From Xanthostigma xanthostigma (lineage: Eukaryota; Arthropoda; Insecta; Raphidioptera; Raphidiidae), in NCBI GenBank assembly GCA_963575645.1, contig OY754466.1:34814001-34878000 (forward strand): a stretch of 64,000 bases of DNA, written 5' to 3'. The stretch's first letter is position 1. Every line of letters begins with the position of its first letter. Under the pieces are notes generated by a model. It was given only the letters and a program-made list of their open reading frames with translations, made no database searches and was not told where the DNA came from. A program made the position numbers and the translations under genes. Positions 58,408 through 64,000 of the stretch are shown piece by piece.

Positions 58408-58735
58408 TATAATAATATGTTTTTAAATGTACGCCTAGTCTGTGTCTGTTTTGCTATTTTTATTCTTAGTAGTATTTTTATAAACATTTGTTGAGTTTTT
58501 GTTGCTATTTTTTATCTGTTTTTTAATCTGTTAAACAATTGTTAGTTTTATTGCTGTTCTTTTTAATCTGTTGTTCTTGTCAATGGCTAATAACTTCTTT
58601 GTAGTGTTTTTTATTGTATATAGTCTGTACTAAATATTTCGATGGGGCAGTGTAAAATCAGCTATCGCTGCACACTGTACCCAAATAAAGAATTAATTAT
58701 TATTATTATTAATTATTATTATTATTATTATAAAG
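58408..58735 (+). mobile_element. 3' UTR and TTA-repeat tail of the LINE
   Basis: T-rich untranslated region after the reverse transcriptase stop, with AATAAA-like sequence at about 58684 and then a run of TTA/TTAA units to about 58735. Simple-repeat tails of this kind are usual at the 3' end of CR1/L2-group elements. This end looks complete. Confidence 0.6.
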
Positions 58736-59322
58736 TATAATAATTATTAAAATATAATTATTTATGTTGGGGCTGAGCAATGAAGTCACTGACACGGTAA
58801 TAGCAATTATTCATAAGGTATTGATACAGCACTGTTTTATATTTTTTAAGCTGAAGGCTTTTTATATGTCCGTTTATATGTGGTGTATTATACTATCTAA
58901 ACGCATTCAAAATGTAAGTTTTTTTTTTCGGATGTACACTGTACAGAGTAAACAGAAAAAAAAATAAAAACTGTTTGTTATTTATTGAACACTTATGTTT
59001 TTAAAACATTTTTGTTGTAAAAAACTAAGTATATGAGATTTTTAGAATATCCTGTTGAAAAAATGTCTCACTGTCGGCATCATAACTTCTCGAAATATGA
59101 TGACTCGAAAAAATTCAAAAAATATTGTAATTTTTTTATTTTCTTTCAGAATTTTTTTTATAAACAATTGTTCACAGAATTTTTCCATGAAAAAAAGTAA
59201 ATTAAATTCAAATAAATTGTCATATTAACAAACAAAATTGGCGGAAGAGACGGGTCGAACACTTTACTTCCGCCATGTCGGGTTCATTGATACATCATTA
59301 ATTATGAAAGCATATTATGCTC
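58736..59322. other. No gene seen
   Basis: AT-rich sequence after the LINE tail. A stretch with GGCGGAAGAGACGGGTCG (about 59239) is less AT-rich but not recognised. Confidence 0.45.
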
Positions 59323-59913
59323 GATTGCAGAAAAGATTGTCAAAAAATCTGAATTGATAATGACCTTAGATTGTGAAAATACATTTTTTTTTATTAACGA
59401 ACATAAAAATTAAACATAAAAGGTGCATCGACCATATGATCATTAGCACTGTTTAACAATATTACATCTGGTATGTAGTATGAAGGTAGATAATTATAAT
59501 ATATAATATGTATAATATAATGTCTAAATTGTTTTTAATACGTATAATAATTTGGACTACTTCGTTAATATATTTTTTCAGGGATATACATATTTCTCCA
59601 CATGAAAAGCATTGTAAAGTTTTCAATCGATCCTACTCGAAAAATAATTGATCGATTAAGCATCGTTTTTTTGTATACAGTTTCCACTTCGAAACATTGT
59701 TTTTCTACACATTTTGATCAAAATTTAACTTGAAAAGCGAACTTTTTCTATGTAGCACAATCATTTGTTTTTCTGCGAGTACAATCTAATGTTCTAGATG
59801 ACAGGGAGTTTGAATACGACATAAGACAGCTTCTAATATATAGAAACTGTAATTATATGATCACAATCTAAGGTCATTGTCAAATAAAATTTTTGACAAT
59901 CCTTTCTGCAACC
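59323..59913. repeat. Inverted-repeat element, about 590 bp
   Basis: GATTGCAGAAAAGATTGTCA on the left matches the complement of TGACAATCCTTTCTGCAAC-type sequence at the right end, and AATGACCTTAGATTGTGA pairs with TCACAATCTAAGGTCATT. The interior has AATCGATC palindromes. No TSD assigned. Confidence 0.6.
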
Positions 59914-60212
59914 CAGTATTAGTGTTTAAAAAAATCTTCAGATATCTTTTCTACAGTTTTGATTTTACAAATCAAGTACGAATAATGATTAATAATACGC
60001 CTTTGAAATATTTGTGATCAGAGGAATTTCTTTATTACTCCATTATCATATTTATCGTAATTTTAGATTTTTCCTGTTTGGTCGAACACTTATAGCAATC
60101 AATTTTATTTTGTCTTCTTCAAAATAGACGGATAATAATTACTCTGTGTTGAAAAATGATAACTCTACTGATGCGAGCAGTAAAATATTTTTTTTTTAAA
60201 TACGAGGTCCGG

Positions 60213-60220
60213 TATAAAAG
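60213..60220 (+). promoter_or_regulatory. Possible TATA box
   Basis: TATAAAAG within GGTATAAAAGTAGG, in a slightly GC-richer island. It is 2.86 kb upstream of the odorant receptor ATG on the same strand. No start-site motif or splice structure links them. Confidence 0.2.
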
Positions 60221-61070
60221 TAGGTAATCATCATGTGTATGTCTAGCCTCGTACATCACTGAAGAATATTATTAACTAACAGTTATTTAATTTACCAACC
60301 AGTAATTGACATAAATGTTATCGGTTGCATTTATGAAAAGTTATAAACTGTCCTGAGAATAAAAAACTTAATAATACTGACAAGGTAAGGCAAAGCTGAC
60401 ATTTCAGTTCATATCCAATTCGTCAATTAGTATAATATGGGTATAAGAGAAAAATTGACCTGATATGTTTATATTTTTGCATTTATTTTTAGTAAATGCA
60501 GCCAGCTTTCTCTGTAATATATTTATGTTGGTAAAATAGAATAAAAATAATAAAATTTTCATGATTATACCGATAACTCTATTTTATCTGTTCGTCCATT
60601 TCTGTGCATATGGTTCGATACAGAGTGTTAAATTAACAAAGGCGGTAAATTTAGAAGAAATTGTTTATTTCCATTAAAAGATGACTGATATGATTTTTTA
60701 CCAATCTTTTGAGACAAAGAAATAAAATGTGGCACGCAGTTTAATATGCGCGTTCATATATATGTTAGTTATTTAAATCGAACTTTAGATGACCGTTGTT
60801 TTAATAGATATCTATATAGGGTGACCGGTAATTGCTCGTATTCCTCTCGAGAGAAGAAACTACTACTAATTTGGAATGATTTAACCTTATCACTTGTGGG
60901 TCGGAAATGTGAAGAATTTTTAAGTTATTTTTTTATTTATTGTAAGTTTTAACACACAACATAAAATCTAACTGTAAATTTCGTGGTTTTTTGCTTTAGG
61001 AGGGTTGGCCAATTAGTAAGCTATCAGATCATGGAAAAATTCAGGTCAAAAATTGAGATTATTATTTTTA

Positions 61071-61244
61071 ACTTCCCGCTTTAAAAAAAAAAAAAAAAAA
61101 TTTTTTTTTTTTCAAAAATCGGGAAGTTATTGGTTTCACCCCGATTTTCGAAAATCGAGTTTTCGCCAGATCTCGACGTTTTGGGGTCCTAGGAAGCTAT
61201 TGAAACTATTTTGGCGATGATGTCCGTAGGGCTGTATGTATGGA

Positions 61245-61284
<40 letters not shown>

Positions 61285-62156
61285 AACCTTTTATATCTTT
61301 TGAACGGAGTGTCCGACTGAAACGTGGTTTGCGGCATCTGACGTGATCTTGGTGAACTTAGACTTCCTGAAAATTTGAAACGATTCGGCCCAAAAAATTT
61401 TGAGAAATCTTAAAAAAACAAGTTTCAAAAATTTTTAAAAATTTGTTTTTGTAAAAAATTTTCTAAACTACTAAACCGATTAATTCCAAAAACTAATCAG
61501 CTCTTCTCCTTAACAAACTGCGTCGATTTCCGCAAACCGCATCAAAATCGGTTCATTTGTTCACGAGAAACCGTGAACGAAAAAATCGTAAAAAAGTGTT
61601 TTTTTAAAATGACTCTTAAAATTGTTATCAGATTGATTTTTTTGTAATAAATTACTTTCTTAAGCTAAAAAAACTGCGTCGATCGCCGCAAACCATATCA
61701 AAATTGGTTCATTTGTTCATGAGATAACGTGAACGAAAAATTAGGAAAAAAGTAATTTTTTAAAATTACTCGTAAAATTCTTATCAAATCGATTTTTTTG
61801 TAATAATTTACTTTCTTAGGTTAAAAAAACTGCGTCGATTGCAGCAAACCGCATCAAAATCGGCTCATTTGTTCACGAGATATCGTGAACGAAAAATTTT
61901 TAAAAAGTGTTTTTTTTTAAATTTCTCGTAAAATTCCTATGAGATCGATTTTTCTGTATAAAATTACTTTTTAAGGTTAAAAAATTGCGTCGACTGCCGC
62001 AAATCGCATCAAAATCGCTTCATTTGTTCATGAGATATCGTGAACGAAAATTTCGTAACAAAGTGTTTTTTTTTTGAGCTCGAAGAGCTAAAAAATAAAC
62101 TTCTTGCTATATTTGACATATTTTTGAGCGTTTTGAACTCGAAAATAGCGGGAAGT
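61071..62156 (+). mobile_element. Nested repeat element bounded by ACTTCCCGCT / AGCGGGAAGT
   Basis: Short inverted ends. A hairpin with an A/T run and AAATCGGGAAGTTATTGG lies at 61071-61130, a (TG)n tract at about 61243-61270, then four tandem units. It has no ORF. Confidence 0.6.
61515..62070 (+). repeat. Four diverged tandem units of about 150 bp
   Basis: Units starting near 61520, 61675, 61830 and 61985 each contain CTGCGTCGAT.GC.GCAAAC followed by CATCAAAATCGGTTCATTTG and GATATCGTGAACGAAAAA-type blocks. Divergence is about 10-20 percent by eye. Confidence 0.75.
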
Positions 62157-62366
62157 TACAGGGATGGCCTGCAGGGTCAAACTACTTTTCAAATTTTTTT
62201 TTTTTTTTGATTCCAAAAATTTGGATTTTTGTAAAAAAAACCCGAAGTAGATTTTCTCGAAAATGGCGCATTTCCGACCCCCAAGTCATAGAGGTTAACT
62301 CATTCTAAATTAGTTATATAGTTTCTCCTCCCCAGAGGAATACGAGAAATTATCGCTCACCTTATA

Positions 62367-63079
62367 CAGTGAGAACCAGTAACAATGCATTTTGTCTTTA
62401 ATAACTTATTTTAATATTGACAAAAATTGTTCCATTTGTTAAAAATCAGTTCAAAATATTTTAACGGTTTGCTAACTTGAAAATAATAAATTGCTTTTTT
62501 ATATTTATATTATTGTTTATGTTCAATTTTTTAACAGCTTGTAGGTATATATTTGAAATATAATAAAAACATGGTACATATTTTTTTCTAATGTGTATTT
62601 ATTTAACTATTAAATGTAACAACAGAAACTTTTTTGAAAACGAAGTGAAGTACTATATGTTAAATTGCAGTTTAATTGGCTTTGAAAAACTTTAAAAAAC
62701 AATATAAAACACAACATATTATTTACATGTTATGTTGTTACGATAATAGACGTATTATTAATGCGGATTTTAATGTTCTGATATAGCAGATTTGCAAGCA
62801 CTTATATCATATTTTGTATTAGGTTGCAAATAAATTTCTGCTGTTTTCTATAAAAAATAAGGAATTTATTGTGAATAAACGGTACCTACATAACGTTTTA
62901 TTCAAAGTGTTGTCTATTATTTGTCACTACTTTTTCTCATTTTTCTGGCAGCATCCGGATACCTAATTATTTTTAAAATCTGTCAATTTTACATTAAAAA
63001 ACGGTTTTATATATATTATATAATCATTTTCAAGTCGTATTTTAAATACTACAACTAGATATAAATTTCATAATCAATA
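62367..63079. other. Upstream region of the odorant receptor exon
   Basis: AT-rich, no repeat recognised. A TATATATATTATATA stretch at 63009-63023 lies about 57-71 bp before the ATG and is the best basal promoter candidate, though AT-richness makes this weak. Confidence 0.3.
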
Positions 63080-63773
63080 ATGGAACCAAAAACAAGAAAC
63101 GCATTTCGTATAAACATAGTTACGATGCAAATTGCTGGTCTGTGGAGTTTTGAAGATCCCGATTGGACTCTTAGAGTGATTCTCTACCGAATTTATACAT
63201 TCTTTATCATCGGATTAACACTGTTCGTTTACATCACAACAGAAATCATCAGCGTCCTGATCTATATTCAAAATAAGGATTTGGAAAACGCCGCAAGAGG
63301 TGCGTTTTTATTTCTAGAGCACGCAGGAGAAACTCCAAAGTTAATAAATTTTCTGCATAAGTTCGGACGTATTGTGAAATTGATGAATGATCTGGACAGA
63401 CCGATTTTCTATCCAAAAAACAGTCGTCAGAGACAAATCTTGGACAAAGCAATGAGACTGACCAGGAAAAATACGCGCATATTTTTCGGAGTATCTGGAG
63501 TGACATTGGTTTTCTTGTGTTTGTATCCGCTGTTCGATTCATCCAGTCATCGTCAGTTGCCTTTCGACACTTGGTATCCCGTGGACAAAAAAGCCACGCC
63601 GTACTACCAGATACTTTATTTTTATCAGTGCGTGTCTGTCGTGATGGACGCATTCAACAATTGCGCTATTGATTGCATGGCTTCGGGAATGATGGTCCAG
63701 GTGGCTGCACAAATTGATATGCTCAGGGATGAAATTACTAACGTCAGAGAGACCGCAAAACGAGAGATGCTAG
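63080..63773 (+). CDS. Insect odorant receptor (7tm_6), first coding exon, partial at window end
   Basis: Encodes the first 231 residues of an insect odorant receptor, a ligand-gated cation channel subunit of olfactory neurons that works with Orco and has an intracellular N-terminus. Hydrophobic segments lie at about residues 34-62, 68-86, 134-152 and 175-212. The typical LPF.TWYP motif of the second extracellular loop is at 160-167, followed by the YY..LY.YQ start of the fourth segment. Full receptors are about 380-420 residues, so this is the N-terminal half. I end the exon at the donor AG|GTAAAG (63774), phase 1. Reading on reaches TAA at 63809-63811 after only 12 further codons, which fits intron sequence. 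ATG 63080 has a good context (CAATAATGG) and an AT-rich, TATA-like upstream (63009-63023). Later exons lie beyond the window. Which receptor subfamily it is cannot be told. Confidence 0.85.
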
Positions 63774-63894
63774 GTAAAGACCACATAATAGTAAAAAGAA
63801 TGAGGTTGTAAAAATTAATTATGATTGTTTTCGATAAGAAATCATTACCACAAATACAGTGGTGTTTTATCCAAGTGTTACGGCCGGTGTTGTT

Positions 63895-63994
63895 CTAAAT
63901 CTTCTTGATTTCCGGGCTTGTAGGCTGTAGTCCATTGGTATTTCTACTAATGGACCAATGTCTACAAGTTCGGAAATCAAGGAGATTTGGTACA
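63895..63994. repeat. Hairpin in the receptor intron
   Basis: AAATCTTCTTGATTTCCGGG and its near complement, plus CCATTGG...CTAATGG at the centre, form arms of about 45 bp. It lies about 120 bp after the exon's donor site. Confidence 0.75.
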
Positions 63995-64000
63995 AATATT

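Larger units (their letters stand above)
60815..62366. mobile_element. TA-flanked TIR element carrying a nested insertion
   Basis: Left end TATAGGGTGACCGGTAATTG and right end complementary (AATTATCGCTCACCTTATA). Inside, CGTATTCCTCTCGAG / CCAGAGGAATACG and CATTTCCGACCC / GGGTCGGAAATG also pair. Left and right arms are separated by the unrelated element at 61071-62156. Confidence 0.65.

Noticed and set aside
60746..60952. 68-codon open frame on the plus strand
   Set aside because: It crosses the left end of a TIR element and has no protein features.
61243..61270. Z-DNA or regulatory element from the TG run
   Set aside because: It is an ordinary microsatellite inside a repeat element.

Overview
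This is an AT-rich, gene-poor stretch of an insect nuclear genome. The insect call rests on the first exon of a seven-transmembrane insect odorant receptor (63080-63773, + strand), a gene family known only from insects, and on a spliced minus-strand gene (2505-16130) whose C-terminus matches the arthropod microtubule-associated protein Jupiter. I cannot fix the insect order.

The minus-strand gene was reconstructed by hand. Six short exons (16130-16057, 15516-15433, 14900-14689, 14299-14210, 3651-3583, 2626-2505) each have an AG acceptor, five have a GT donor, and the codon phases agree across all five junctions. They give a 214-residue protein. Its C-terminus has the Jupiter-type GNP..GEGY and PPGG signatures. 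Ahead of that lies a histidine-rich stretch (12 His in 34 residues) encoded by two exons that could be skipped without changing frame. The canonical Jupiter N-terminal motif was not found, so there may be another upstream exon outside the window or unseen. Intron 4 is 10.6 kb and holds a 1.8-kb near-perfect palindrome and several transposons. Two further single exons (34451-34596, +; about 42360, -) have convincing splice signals but no recognised product.

Almost everything else is mobile DNA. Five elements have hAT-type ends and perfect 8-bp target-site duplications (708-1241, 4202-4489, 11373-12049, 19933-20427, 35397-36342), and there are three more degenerate hAT-like copies. TA-flanked terminal-inverted-repeat (mariner/pogo-like) elements lie at 9863-10555, 12516-13038, 21815-22123, 35690-36227, 49946-50476 and 60815-62366. 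Two Helitron-like copies, a Ty3-type gag fragment, a CR1/L2-group LINE with one in-frame stop (55765-58407), tRNA-derived SINE-like segments and several dispersed families make up most of the rest.

The most distinctive layer is the number of long inverted repeats: about 1.8 kb at 5066-6868 and 50489-52290, 1.2 kb at 53685-54914, and many of 100-550 bp. There is also a 1.79-kb tandem duplication (44368-47957) and an inverted pair of composite elements (39624-40592 and 52874-55070), one of which has been broken by a younger foldback insertion. No CRISPR array, rRNA or intact tRNA gene was seen.
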